40,035 bases of DNA from Candidatus Shapirobacteria bacterium (lineage in GTDB: Bacteria > Patescibacteriota > Microgenomatia > UBA12405), in the NCBI GenBank assembly GCA_018062705.1, contig JAGORQ010000008.1:1-40035 (forward strand), written 5' to 3'. Both the position numbers and the translations under genes were made by a program. The notes under the pieces are model-generated. The model worked only from the letters and a program-made list of their open reading frames with translations. It was not told where the DNA came from and made no database searches. Shown piece after piece: positions 19,322 through 26,678 of the stretch; within the stretch, counting starts at the first letter, position 1; each line of letters begins with the position of its first letter.

Positions 19322-19630
19322 TTACTTTACAAACATTTTCTTTGGCTTCTGGATTTTGACTGGTGCCAGACTGACGGTCTCGAGGGTTTTTGGAAGTGTG
19401 ACTTTGATTTTTTTGGTAGATTTAACTATTTTTTTCTTCTTTGGCTTGGAAAACATCGGAACAGTTTGGTTAGTATACTTTTTTAGTAGATCGTCGAACT
19501 TCGAACGGAGATTGTCAAAAATTTCAGTCCTATTATTTTTATATATGACAATAGCGATGACGGCGCCGATAATAGCACCGATTATTATGCCGAACAAAAA
19601 ACTTGAATTTGATTCGTTGTTTTCGGACAT
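19322..19630 (-). CDS. YtxH-like small membrane protein
   Basis: 102 aa. A Gly/Ile/Ala-rich TM helix at ~11-30 (FLFGIIIGAIIGAVIAIVIY), a short amphipathic helix (FDNLRSKFDDLLKKY), then a strongly Lys-rich tail. The Gly-rich TM helix followed by a coiled segment is the YtxH/gas-vesicle-like membrane protein layout. A TATAAT at 19649-19644 is 13 bases before the ATG, giving a very short leader. Role unknown. Confidence 0.7.
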   Translation of the reverse strand: MSENNESNSSFLFGIIIGAIIGAVIAIVIYKNNRTEIFDNLRSKFDDLLKKYTNQTVPMFSKPKKKKIVKSTKKIKVTLPKTLETVSLAPVKIQKPKKMFVK

Positions 19631-19712
19631 AATTTAAAAATCCATTATAATAAACTTATTCATAAAGGAATAAAAAAGTTTATTAATAAGTATTTGTATA
19701 ATTTGGCAAAAA

Positions 19713-19976
19713 TTAATCTGATTTATTACTCTTTGAGTCGAAGAATTTATTAAAAATAGTGAGGCCGTTTTTGAAACCCATGAGAAACTCGGAAAAAGAA
19801 GAGACGGGACGAGCCACAGAACTGGTAATCAGGTGGGTATCATCAAGAATTGCCGTGGTTTTGGCCAGGGCGTTTTTAAGTTCTTTAAGAAGCTGGACGG
19901 TATAAATACCGCAATAAAACAGTACCCCAGTAACAGCCAATAAACAGATGACAATGACAATTTGAGTGATATCCAT
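19713..19976 (-). CDS. Small membrane protein, DUF948-like
   Basis: 87 aa. TM helix ~5-27 followed by a long amphipathic helix (VQLLKELKNALAKTTAILDDTH...). This layout resembles DUF948-type general-stress membrane proteins, which are often next to YtxH-like genes, and one lies just downstream here. A TATACT box sits 6 bases before the ATG. Confidence 0.65.
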   Translation of the reverse strand: MDITQIVIVICLLAVTGVLFYCGIYTVQLLKELKNALAKTTAILDDTHLITSSVARPVSSFSEFLMGFKNGLTIFNKFFDSKSNKSD

Positions 19977-19982
19977 AGGGAA

Positions 19983-19988
19983 AGTATA
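19983..19988 (-). promoter_or_regulatory. Leaderless -10 box
   Basis: TATACT on the minus strand, 6 bases before the ATG at 19976. Confidence 0.55.
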
Positions 19989-19990
19989 AA

Positions 19991-20314
19991 CTAAATATCA
20001 AACATTTGCCGAAGTTTATTTTTGACTTCAGATGATTGTGCCGGCGTTAAACAACCGATTTCACTGAATAACACACTTGAACTAACAGTAGCTAATTTAT
20101 GGAGTCTAATTACTGATTTGTGTCGTAGTCCATTTTTTTTAGTTGGAGCGATAAGTATCTCAGTGGCTATTTTCTCAGGTGGTTGAGATGTAATATAAGC
20201 AACAACAATAAGTTTGTGTTTTCCCCAGGATTGGGGTGATAACAAAATACCAGGTCTTATTTTGAATTTAGTTTTTTCAATATAGGGGAACTTAACAAGG
20301 ACAACTTTATACAT
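19991..20314 (-). CDS. MazF/PemK-type endoribonuclease toxin
   Basis: 107 aa. MazF-like SH3 barrel: starts V-x-LVKFPYIEKTKFKIRPGILLS in place of the family's F-x-(D/E)...K-x-RP-x-(L/V)(V/I)(L/I)S, then VVAYITSQPP, a Lys/Gly loop (KKNGLRHKSVIRLHKLATV) corresponding to the G-L-x(2)-S-x-(V/I)-x(2)-D/H strand, and a C-terminal helix. Such toxins cut mRNA or tRNA. Its start overlaps the antitoxin gene by 8 bases. The classical catalytic Arg is present in KIRPG; the usual Thr/Ser region reads VSSSVLFSEIG. Confidence 0.82.
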   Translation of the reverse strand: MYKVVLVKFPYIEKTKFKIRPGILLSPQSWGKHKLIVVAYITSQPPEKIATEILIAPTKKNGLRHKSVIRLHKLATVSSSVLFSEIGCLTPAQSSEVKNKLRQMFDI

Positions 20315-20591
20315 TATTTTTAAGGGATATTGGCTTCATATTGGTATCATCCCAAAACTTAGTTTTATAATCTGGAGTAAATATTTTGTCTGCCTGTATA
20401 AGTAGCTCTTTCACTGTCGGATCTTTATCAAAGTAACTTGTCTTGGATGATTTTCGTTTTACTTTAGTGACTTCTTTGGCCAAGGCAACCTTAAAAACCT
20501 CTGAGTAGCTAAGCGTGGGGTATTCGGTGGCAGTTAAAAAGTCGAGTGCAAGTTTAATTTCGGGATTGAGGACTAGTCTGACAGTGTTCAT
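20307..20591 (-). CDS. Ribbon-helix-helix-like antitoxin of the MazF-type toxin
   Basis: 94 aa from the ATG at 20591 (MNTVRLVLNPEIK). The ATG three codons upstream (20600) overlaps the TATAAT box and is less likely. The N-terminal strand-helix-helix (VRLVLNPEIKLALDFL...YSEVFKVALAKEV) fits a ribbon-helix-helix DNA-binding domain; the C-terminal part (FTPDYKTKFWDD) would be the toxin-binding tail. The order antitoxin then toxin with an 8-base overlap is typical and implies autoregulation. Confidence 0.72.
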   Translation of the reverse strand: MNTVRLVLNPEIKLALDFLTATEYPTLSYSEVFKVALAKEVTKVKRKSSKTSYFDKDPTVKELLIQADKIFTPDYKTKFWDDTNMKPISLKNNV

Positions 20592-20598
20592 ATATGAC

Positions 20599-20604
20599 AT
20601 TATA
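20599..20604 (-). promoter_or_regulatory. Leaderless -10 box of the MazF-type operon
   Basis: TATAAT on the minus strand, 7 bases before the ATG at 20591. It overlaps the upstream in-frame ATG, which supports the inner start. Confidence 0.6.
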
Positions 20605-20618
20605 TATCCCTAAATGTA

Positions 20619-21218
20619 TTATTTCAACACTTTTTCAACCTTGGTAGTTTTGCCGTTGATTGATTTGGACTCGACTAGCACCTTGGTCTCGGTGCTATTT
20701 AGATTTATTTTTTTATTAAATCCACCATTAGCATCAACAATCACCAGGTCGCTATTTACCCGAACAGAAGACTCGGGATCAGTAGTGCCTTTTATTTCAA
20801 CCTGTGATGAATTTGGGTCCCGTGAAGGCCAGATAACCTCAAGCTGTGGAGGCTGATTAAACTTGACATACTCAAAAATCAAATAACTCAAGAAAATAAT
20901 AATAGTGAAAGCAACACTTATTTTGAAGGTAAATTGGGGGGTAAAAGATATCTGATTGTTTCTGTCGACTTTTGATTTGCGTTTGAAGGCGAAATCCCGA
21001 CGAAAAAGACTAAGAATTTCTTCACCATTTAGTCCTAAAAAATTAGCGTAGTCTTTGACGATGAGAGAACAATAAGGTTCTTGAGGAAGTAAATTTATTT
21101 TTTCATTTTCCAAAGCTTCAAGATATTTGGCAGGAACTTTGATTTTTTTACTGATTTCAAGATAATTCAAATCCTTGTCTTCACGAGTGTTTTTTAAGAT
21201 TGAAGAGACGCGAAACAT
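20619..21218 (-). CDS. RodZ-like HTH membrane protein
   Basis: 199 aa. N-terminal Xre/HTH_25 domain ~5-75 (EISKKIKVPAKYLEALENEKINLLPQ...YANFLGL), basic juxtamembrane stretch, TM helix ~95-114, then a beta-rich outer domain with a bacterial Big-like pattern (VEIKGTTDPESSVRVNSDLVIVDANGGF). RodZ couples MreB or the division machinery to the envelope. It lies just upstream of ftsK in the same direction, across a 94-base AT-rich inverted-repeat region, in keeping with a cell-shape or division cluster. Confidence 0.85.
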   Translation of the reverse strand: MFRVSSILKNTREDKDLNYLEISKKIKVPAKYLEALENEKINLLPQEPYCSLIVKDYANFLGLNGEEILSLFRRDFAFKRKSKVDRNNQISFTPQFTFKISVAFTIIIFLSYLIFEYVKFNQPPQLEVIWPSRDPNSSQVEIKGTTDPESSVRVNSDLVIVDANGGFNKKINLNSTETKVLVESKSINGKTTKVEKVLK

Positions 21219-21224
21219 GAGTAT

Positions 21225-21306
21225 TAATTACCAATTACTAATTAACAATTACTAATTAATAATCGAATTAGAATTTTTTTGGCATTAGTAATTAGTAATT
21301 CGTAAT
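21225..21306. repeat. AT-rich direct and inverted repeat (AATTACTAATTA units)
   Basis: CAATTACTAATTAA occurs twice in tandem (21232-21259) and is followed, from about 21284, by the inverse TTAGTAATTAGTAATTCG. Together they could form a long AT hairpin between the RodZ-like gene and ftsK. There is no GC stem or T-run typical of a terminator. Confidence 0.7.
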
Positions 21307-21312
21307 TAGTCA

Positions 21313-23448
21313 TTATATTTCGTCTCCGACACGGTGGGGAATCATGATTTGGCGGGCCTTGGCACCATTGACTGGACCAACAATACCACCACGCTCAAGT
21401 TCGTCTAATAGTCGAGCAGCCCGGGCATAACCTATCTTAAAGTGTCGTTGAAGGTAGGTGGCTGAGGCCTTGCCGGTGTCGGAAATAAACTTGACAGCGT
21501 CTTGGTACATGGCATCATGCTCTTCGCCATCAATCGATTGTAGATTGGGACTTTTAGAACCGGGAATATTGACAGGTAGGGAAACAATGTCATTTTGATA
21601 TTCAGCAGTGCGTTGGGCTTTGAGATAGTCAATCAACTTACCAATGTCTTTGTCAGTAACAAAACAGCCTTGGACGCGAACTGGCTTGGCAAGTTCTGGG
21701 GGGATAAACAACATGTCTCCTCGGCCCAGTAGTTTTTCAGCACCGGGGGTGTCAAGAATAACTCGGGAATCAGTCATTGAGGCGACGGCAAAAGCGATAC
21801 GTGTAGGAACGTTGGCCTTGATAAGACCGGTAATGACGTTGACCGATGGACGTTGAGTGGCCAAAACTAAGTGAATACCAACGGCGCGAGCCATTTGTGC
21901 AATCCGACAAATATTGTCTTCAACTTCAGTGGGGGAAAACAACATTATTTCGGCTAATTCGTCAATAATAATCACAATAAATGGCATAGATTGGAAACCG
22001 GCCATATTGTTGTAACCTTCGATATTTTTGGCTCCAACTTCGGTAAATACTTTATAGCGACGCTCCATTTCGCCAACTGCCCATTTGAGAGCAGAGACGA
22101 CTTTTTCTGGCTCAACAATAACTGGGGTTAATAAGTGAGGAATGCCGTTGTAGGGGGTAAGTTCAACCCGTTTAGGGTCGACCATAATTAGCTTAACTTC
22201 CTCAGGTGAAGCGCGGAAAAGCAAGGTGGAAATCCAAGAGTTGACACAAACTGATTTACCAGATCCAGTTTGGCCGGCAATAAGCACATGAGGCATTTTG
22301 GCAATATCAGCCACCTTGGGGTTGCCCGCCACATCAAGACCCAACGGAACCGTAATTTTTGACTTAGAATTTTTCATGACTGCCGACTCCATAATCGAAC
22401 GGATAGGAACTACTTCGAGGGAACGGTTGGGGACCTCAATACCGACCAATGATCGGCCGGGAATTGGGGCTTCAACCCGGATCATACCACCAGGGGCAGC
22501 CAGAGCCATAGCCATGTCATTACTAAGTGACAAAATTTTGGCCAGCTTGGTACCAAGTGCTACTTCGAGAGCATATTGAGTAACTGAGGGACTATTGTTG
22601 ATTTCGGCCACTCGGGCAGTGATGCCAAACGAATCAAGAGTTTGCTCGATGATGCCTGCATTTTTACGAACATCTCCTCTGTCTGCTTTGGCTCCAGGAG
22701 TATCGTCAAAAATATCAATTGAGGGATATTGCCAGACATGAGTTTCGTGACCATCTAAAGAACTATTTGACTTGGCAGGTAGCGGATAGGAGGCAGAGAC
22801 TGAGGGAGCAGACTTAAAAATTGGGGCGACGCCAACCACAGCAGGATCTTCTCTATCCTTGAGGTGCTCTTTCTTGAGAGGTTCCGATTGAATATATACT
22901 GTGTCGGAATTTTTAGATGAATTCTTTTTATCTTTTGATTTGAAAGAAGAGTTACCGACAGTATATTTTTGGATTGTAGCGAAGAGTCTTTGAAAAAATT
23001 TGATTAACTGGAGAATTGAAGTGTCAAACAAAACGACAAAACCAACAATAAAACAAAAAAAGAAAACTATAAAGGTGGGTAGTTCGCCAAAAAGAGAGAC
23101 GATTTGTTCGGAAAAGAAATTCCCGACAATTCCCTGACGAAATAAGCTAATGATGGAAACAAACATTACTGCAAAACCAAGAAATACATTTGGCTCTTTT
23201 AATTGAGATTTAATTTTGGCAAAAAGAAAGGCAATTAAGACCAGAAGGAAAGGAACAGCGGCAGCGCCGACACCAAAAAGCTGAGTTAGAATAACATTTA
23301 ATTTGGTAGGGACAGGTCCGGTTTGGAGAAATGAAAATATGGAAATTACCGATAAAATTATGAAGAATATAAAGAAGATTGACTGAACAGTTGATGGCTT
23401 AAGTTTGAAATGGGGTAGAAATGACTTTTTTTTGCGTCCGCGGGGCAT
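21313..23448 (-). CDS. ftsK: DNA translocase FtsK/SpoIIIE
   Basis: 711 aa. Pumps DNA through the closing septum. Four predicted TM helices within residues 21-145, a charged linker, then the alpha domain (~255-385), the RecA-like motor with Walker A AGQTGSGKS (391-399), MVDPKRVELTPY and Walker B IIIDELAE, and the C-terminal winged-helix gamma domain (ASATYLQRHFKIGYARAARLLDELE) that reads KOPS-like sites. All parts are present. Start ATG at 23448 follows a TATACT box by 6 bases. Confidence 0.96.
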   Translation of the reverse strand: MPRGRKKKSFLPHFKLKPSTVQSIFFIFFIILSVISIFSFLQTGPVPTKLNVILTQLFGVGAAAVPFLLVLIAFLFAKIKSQLKEPNVFLGFAVMFVSIISLFRQGIVGNFFSEQIVSLFGELPTFIVFFFCFIVGFVVLFDTSILQLIKFFQRLFATIQKYTVGNSSFKSKDKKNSSKNSDTVYIQSEPLKKEHLKDREDPAVVGVAPIFKSAPSVSASYPLPAKSNSSLDGHETHVWQYPSIDIFDDTPGAKADRGDVRKNAGIIEQTLDSFGITARVAEINNSPSVTQYALEVALGTKLAKILSLSNDMAMALAAPGGMIRVEAPIPGRSLVGIEVPNRSLEVVPIRSIMESAVMKNSKSKITVPLGLDVAGNPKVADIAKMPHVLIAGQTGSGKSVCVNSWISTLLFRASPEEVKLIMVDPKRVELTPYNGIPHLLTPVIVEPEKVVSALKWAVGEMERRYKVFTEVGAKNIEGYNNMAGFQSMPFIVIIIDELAEIMLFSPTEVEDNICRIAQMARAVGIHLVLATQRPSVNVITGLIKANVPTRIAFAVASMTDSRVILDTPGAEKLLGRGDMLFIPPELAKPVRVQGCFVTDKDIGKLIDYLKAQRTAEYQNDIVSLPVNIPGSKSPNLQSIDGEEHDAMYQDAVKFISDTGKASATYLQRHFKIGYARAARLLDELERGGIVGPVNGAKARQIMIPHRVGDEI

Positions 23449-23454
23449 GAATTC

Positions 23455-23460
23455 AGTATA
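23455..23460 (-). promoter_or_regulatory. Leaderless -10 box of ftsK
   Basis: TATACT then GAATTC then the ATG on the minus strand: a 6-base gap. The same TATACT-GAAT arrangement precedes the Lon-like gene at 30585-30590. Confidence 0.6.
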
Positions 23461-23505
23461 TAGTATTTAGTGGTAAGTATTAAGTATTAAAATAAAAATA
23501 CTTCG

Positions 23506-23637
23506 TTACTGATCACCAATAATCCGGTAGACCTCCGATTCGCTTTTTATTTTCATTTTCTTGGCTGTAGCTTTTCCAAAGTGACGAATTTTTTTCCAGT
23601 TTGTTTTATTTTGTTTAATTTCTTTGATATTTTTCAT
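23506..23637 (-). CDS. Mini-protein resembling an antitoxin C-terminus
   Basis: 43 aa, basic (MKNIKEIKQNKTNWKKIRHF...SEVYRIIGDQ). The segment TAKKMKIKSESEVYRII resembles the C-terminal helix of small VapB-like antitoxins, but no toxin gene is adjacent. It starts 6 bases after the stop of the tRNA-binding-domain gene, so it is the last gene of the csaA-proS operon. Codon use and tight spacing support it being real; the role is unknown. Confidence 0.5.
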   Translation of the reverse strand: MKNIKEIKQNKTNWKKIRHFGKATAKKMKIKSESEVYRIIGDQ

Positions 23638-23643
23638 AGTGAT

Positions 23644-23997
23644 TTATCCAGCACAAACTCCATTCGGAACTTCTTTTTCGGGAATGGCCAGCACGGGAGT
23701 AATGTCGTTACTGTAGCCAATGTCAAAAAACATGCCTTCAGACATAATGCCAAACATTTCTTTGGGTGGCAGATTGACTACAAAAAGCGCTTGTTTGCCT
23801 TCAATTTCCCTTGGGTTTTGACGTTCTTTTTTGAGACCGACCACAATCACCCGTTTGAATTCGCCAAAATCGACAGTGGTTTTGACAAGTTTGTCGGACT
23901 TTTCAATGTCTTCTACTTTTTCAATCGTACCAACTCGAATGTCGAGTTTGTCGAGATCGGGAAAGGCGATGTTAGGTTTTATGGGGATTATTTTCAT
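23644..23997 (-). CDS. Stand-alone tRNA-binding (EMAPII/OB) domain protein
   Basis: 117 aa from the ATG at 23997, which overlaps the upstream stop (ATGA); a frame extension to 24018 lies inside that upstream gene. OB-fold tRNA-binding domain of the MetRS C-terminal/Trbp111 type: FPDLDKLDIRVGTIEKVEDIEKSDKL, TVDFGE-x(3)-V-x-VGL, LFVVNLPPKEMFGIMSEGM. Such proteins bind the outer corner of tRNA in a structure-specific way. It is the second tRNA-binding-domain protein in this operon; csaA is the first gene. Confidence 0.88.
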   Translation of the reverse strand: MKIIPIKPNIAFPDLDKLDIRVGTIEKVEDIEKSDKLVKTTVDFGEFKRVIVVGLKKERQNPREIEGKQALFVVNLPPKEMFGIMSEGMFFDIGYSNDITPVLAIPEKEVPNGVCAG

Positions 23998-24416
23998 TTG
24001 GTTTTTTTGGGGCCGCACTCACCAGGTGCGTTGGTTTTAATTTTAGTTAAATAACCTTTGGCTTTGAGTGCTGTAAACTTGGCAAAAGCCAATGATGCTT
24101 TTACTTGATAGACATAAAACTTTCTTTTTTCATCATAAACCTTGGCGTTAAGTTTTTGGGCTTGCTCCTCGAGCTTGAAGGCATCGGCTTTTATTTGATA
24201 AATTTTTTTCCAAATAGGATCTTGGTTGTCGTCAGTCAGGCTTTCAAGTCTATATGCTTCCTCTTTAAGTTTGAGAGCATCGGCAAATAAACTATTTACT
24301 TTTGATCTAGTGGTGTAAGCGTCATAGCGAAACTTGTCGGCCTTAGCTTCCCATTTTTCAGCAATAATTTTGTATTTATACGATTCTTGATCGATTTGTT
24401 CGTCAATTCTTAACAT
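23994..24416 (-). CDS. Coiled-coil protein of unknown function
   Basis: 140 aa, almost wholly helical with Lys/Glu/Ala heptad-like repeats (DEQIDQESYKYKIIAEKWEAKADKF..., ADALKLKEEAYRL, IKADAFKLEEQAQKLNAKVYDEKRK). A lone Cys in the tail (GECGPKKTK). No enzyme motif. It lies between proS (11 bases) and the tRNA-binding-domain gene (4-base overlap), so it belongs to the same message and may scaffold tRNA-related proteins (inference). Confidence 0.75.
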   Translation of the reverse strand: MLRIDEQIDQESYKYKIIAEKWEAKADKFRYDAYTTRSKVNSLFADALKLKEEAYRLESLTDDNQDPIWKKIYQIKADAFKLEEQAQKLNAKVYDEKRKFYVYQVKASLAFAKFTALKAKGYLTKIKTNAPGECGPKKTK

Positions 24417-24427
24417 AATATTTTGAA

Positions 24428-25849
24428 TTAATAACTAAGTCCAAATAACCAACGGTGGGTGGAGGGTTGGCCACAGCGGACACACTTACCCGATTCTTCA
24501 GGTGCGTCGAGAGGTAGACAGCGAGTAGTAGCCTTAGTTTCGGTCTTGATCTTCCCTTCACACTCAGAATCTTCACACCAATGGGCACTGATAAAACCTC
24601 GAGTAGTTTCCATGACTTTTTTAAACTCATCATAATTCTCAACTTTGAAGGTATTGTCCTCGGTAAACTTTTTGTGTTTGGCAAGTAGATTAGCTTGGAT
24701 ATCCCTTAACAAATCTTCAATCTTCAAACTACAATCTTCAATATTAATTGATATTTTTTCACTGGTGTCGCGACGAGTGATTATCACCTTGTTTTCGGCC
24801 ACATCACGATCCCCTATTTCAATTCTTAGCGGGATACCCTTGAGTTCCCACTTATTGAATTTAAATCCGGCACTTTCGCCCTCGCGAGTATCAAGTTCTA
24901 CCCGATAAGTTTTTTTGAGTTCAGTATAAATTTCTTGAGCTTTGATAGAAGCTGTCTCGTGGGCCGGAATTGGGACAATTACAATTTGAGTCGGGGCGAC
25001 CATTGGGGGTAAAACTAGTCCGTTTTCATCACCGTGGGCCATGATTAGACCGCCGATGGAACGAGTAGAGAAACCCCAGGAGTTTTGATGTGGATAAAGT
25101 TTTTGACCATCCTTGCCTTGAACTGACCAATCAAAAGATTTGGAAAAATTTTGCGCCAGGTCGTGACTGGTGCACGATTGGAGAGCTTTGCCGTTCGGCA
25201 TCAGACTTTCAAAAGTGTAACTATCACCGGCACCGGCAAATTTTTCCGAATTACTTTTGCGACCTTTAATTCCATAAACAGACAATAAATCAACGTAGGT
25301 TTTTTCGTACATATCGAGAGCCCAGTTAACCATTTCCATGTTTTCCTCGTGAGTAGCATGGGCACAATGACCTTCCTGCCACAAAAATTCAGAGGTGCGT
25401 AAAAACAAGTAGGTGCGTTTTTCCCAACGAACCACGTTACACCATTGATTTATGAGAATTGGCAAGTCGCGCCAGGAACTAGTCCACTTGCGATACATCT
25501 CATACATGATAGTTTCTGAAGTAGGACGAACTGCCAATTTTTCGGACAATTCTTGACCGCCGCCGACTGTAACAACAGCTAGTTCTGGAGAGAAGCCAGC
25601 CACATGATTTTTTTCTTTTTCCAAAAAGTGCATCGGGATAAACAAAGGAAAGTAGGCATTTTTGACGCCTTTTTCCTTGATCATTTTGTCCATAAATTGC
25701 TGGATATTTTCCCAAATGGCGTAGCCATAGGGGCGAATTACCATACAACCCTTGACTGGGGCATAATCGGCGAGTTCGGATTGGAGAACAATATCATTGA
25801 ACCACTCAGATAAATTTGTTTTGAAATCAGCAAGTTGTTTTTTGGCCAT
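24428..25849 (-). CDS. proS: Prolyl-tRNA synthetase, archaeal/eukaryotic-like type
   Basis: 473 aa. Class II synthetase charging tRNA-Pro. Motif 1 region VKGCMVIRPYGYAIWENIQ, FPLFIP, motif 2 region PTSETIMYEMYRKWTSSWRDLP with RTSEFLWQEGH, motif 3 region GLIMAHGDENGLVLPP, anticodon-binding domain, and a C-terminal zinc-type domain (HWCEDSEC...GKCVRCGQPS) ending in a Tyr. It has no INS editing domain. This is the ProS type 3 layout. Second gene of an operon headed by csaA (gap 9 bases), under the T-box-like leader at 26198-26341. Confidence 0.95.
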   Translation of the reverse strand: MAKKQLADFKTNLSEWFNDIVLQSELADYAPVKGCMVIRPYGYAIWENIQQFMDKMIKEKGVKNAYFPLFIPMHFLEKEKNHVAGFSPELAVVTVGGGQELSEKLAVRPTSETIMYEMYRKWTSSWRDLPILINQWCNVVRWEKRTYLFLRTSEFLWQEGHCAHATHEENMEMVNWALDMYEKTYVDLLSVYGIKGRKSNSEKFAGAGDSYTFESLMPNGKALQSCTSHDLAQNFSKSFDWSVQGKDGQKLYPHQNSWGFSTRSIGGLIMAHGDENGLVLPPMVAPTQIVIVPIPAHETASIKAQEIYTELKKTYRVELDTREGESAGFKFNKWELKGIPLRIEIGDRDVAENKVIITRRDTSEKISINIEDCSLKIEDLLRDIQANLLAKHKKFTEDNTFKVENYDEFKKVMETTRGFISAHWCEDSECEGKIKTETKATTRCLPLDAPEESGKCVRCGQPSTHRWLFGLSY

Positions 25850-25858
25850 AGCTATATT

Positions 25859-26194
25859 TTAGAATAATTTTCCTCCTACAATCGCTTTTGTTTTATCAGG
25901 TGTGATTAAAATGCAATCACCGTTCTCATCAGGAACACCTAAAGTTAAAGACTCTGACATAAAAGGTCCAATTTGACGGACAGGAAAATTGACCACACCA
26001 AGAACTAATTTATCTACTAATTCTTCTTTTTTATAATATTTAACAATTTGAACACTAGAATGTTTAATGCCTATTTCTGGGCCAAAATCGATTGTTAGTT
26101 TGTAGGCGGGTTTTTTGGCTTCAGGAAAATCTTCAACTAAAATTACTTTACCGACACGTATGTCGAGCTTGACGAAATCGTCATATGTAGCCAT
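25859..26194 (-). CDS. csaA: CsaA-like tRNA-binding protein
   Basis: 111 aa from the ATG at 26194, chosen because GGAGG (26204-26200) lies 5 bases upstream; the earlier ATG at 26212 is upstream of that Shine-Dalgarno. EMAPII-type OB fold: YDDFVKLDIRVGKVILVEDFPEAKKPAYKL, IDFGPEIGIKHSSVQIVKYY, VVNFPVRQIGPFMSESLTLG. This is the standard CsaA length and sequence pattern. CsaA is described as a dimeric tRNA-binding or chaperone-like protein. It is the first gene of the csaA-proS operon, and its Shine-Dalgarno is the one hidden by the riboswitch hairpin. Confidence 0.93.
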   Translation of the reverse strand: MATYDDFVKLDIRVGKVILVEDFPEAKKPAYKLTIDFGPEIGIKHSSVQIVKYYKKEELVDKLVLGVVNFPVRQIGPFMSESLTLGVPDENGDCILITPDKTKAIVGGKLF

Positions 26195-26197
26195 ATT

Positions 26198-26341
26198 GAC
26201 CTCCAAAAACATTAATATGTTTTAGGGGTCTCGAAGTATCGGGACGGTACCACCCTAATTAAACTCTGGTGAATTTATACAGTTCAGTTCTGGCTAGCCT
26301 CATCGGTAGCACCTCGACGGCGGGAAACCGCTTCATTGGTT
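26198..26341 (-). promoter_or_regulatory. T-box riboswitch, translational type, upstream of csaA-proS
   Basis: Minus-strand leader of ~147 nt. It has the conserved T-box AGGGTGGTACCG (26256-26245). Antisequestrator: helix UUAGGG/CCCUAA (26258-26253 with 26227-26222), seven-base bulge UGGUACC (26252-26246), helix GUCCCGA/UCGAGAC (26245-26239 with 26234-26228, one C.A mismatch). Competing sequestrator: 26230-26217 pairs with 26212-26198, covering the GGAGG Shine-Dalgarno of csaA. The two share 26230-26222, so they exclude each other. UGGU would pair with an ACCA tRNA end. The specifier region upstream is short and I could not fold a classical Stem I; proline codons CCC (26324-26322) and CCA (26293-26291) are candidates. 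Confidence 0.85.
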
Positions 26342-26347
26342 TGGATG

Positions 26348-26356
26348 ATTATAACA
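26348..26356 (-). promoter_or_regulatory. Extended -10 promoter of the T-box-csaA-proS operon
   Basis: TGTTATAAT on the minus strand (TATAAT at 26353-26348); start of transcription expected near 26341, directly before the T-box leader. Confidence 0.75.
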
Positions 26357-26626
26357 GACAGAAGTTTGGTTGTGTTTATAATTTAATTTCTAAAAAACTA
26401 AACCTTTTTGAAAATCGTATGACAAACTTGGCTATGAACTTAAAACTTGTGAACCGAAAGTTATTAATCATATAGTCAGATTAGAAGTTATTTATTTAAA
26501 TATTTATGAATAAATACATAAAAAATATAATAAAAACACCAGAATTTACAAAAGGATGTTTTGGAATTTTGATGTTTTTTATTAAAAAGTTTTTTGCATA
26601 AAGACAAATATTGTTCATTTTTCAAA
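26357..26626. other. AT-rich intergenic stretch with no credible gene
   Basis: About 270 bases between the csaA promoter and the first REP-like palindrome. It holds only short frames, for example a 31-codon plus-strand frame at 26506-26601 that is Lys/Phe/Ile-rich. Nothing in it is recognisable, and it may be decayed sequence around the RAYT insertion. Confidence 0.5.
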
Positions 26627-26655
26627 GAGAGACGTGCCGTTGGCGCGTCTCTACC
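26627..26655 (-). repeat. REP-like GTAG palindrome upstream of the RAYT gene
   Basis: Read on the minus strand, GGTAG precedes AGACG, inner stem GCC, loop AAC, GGC, then an unpaired A and CGTCTC. It is in inverted orientation to the two copies inside the RAYT gene. The inner base pair is G-C here, versus C-G and T-A in the other copies. Confidence 0.85.
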
Positions 26656-26667
26656 AAACCGAAATTG

Positions 26668-26673
26668 TATAAT
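26668..26673 (+). promoter_or_regulatory. Leaderless -10 box of the RAYT gene
   Basis: TATAAT, 5 bases before the ATG at 26679. Confidence 0.6.
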
Positions 26674-26678
26674 TTATT

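Noticed and set aside
26269-26475. A 68-codon plus-strand frame across the T-box region
   Set aside because: It is antisense to the T-box leader, has no promoter or recognisable sequence, and its first half only mirrors the structured RNA.
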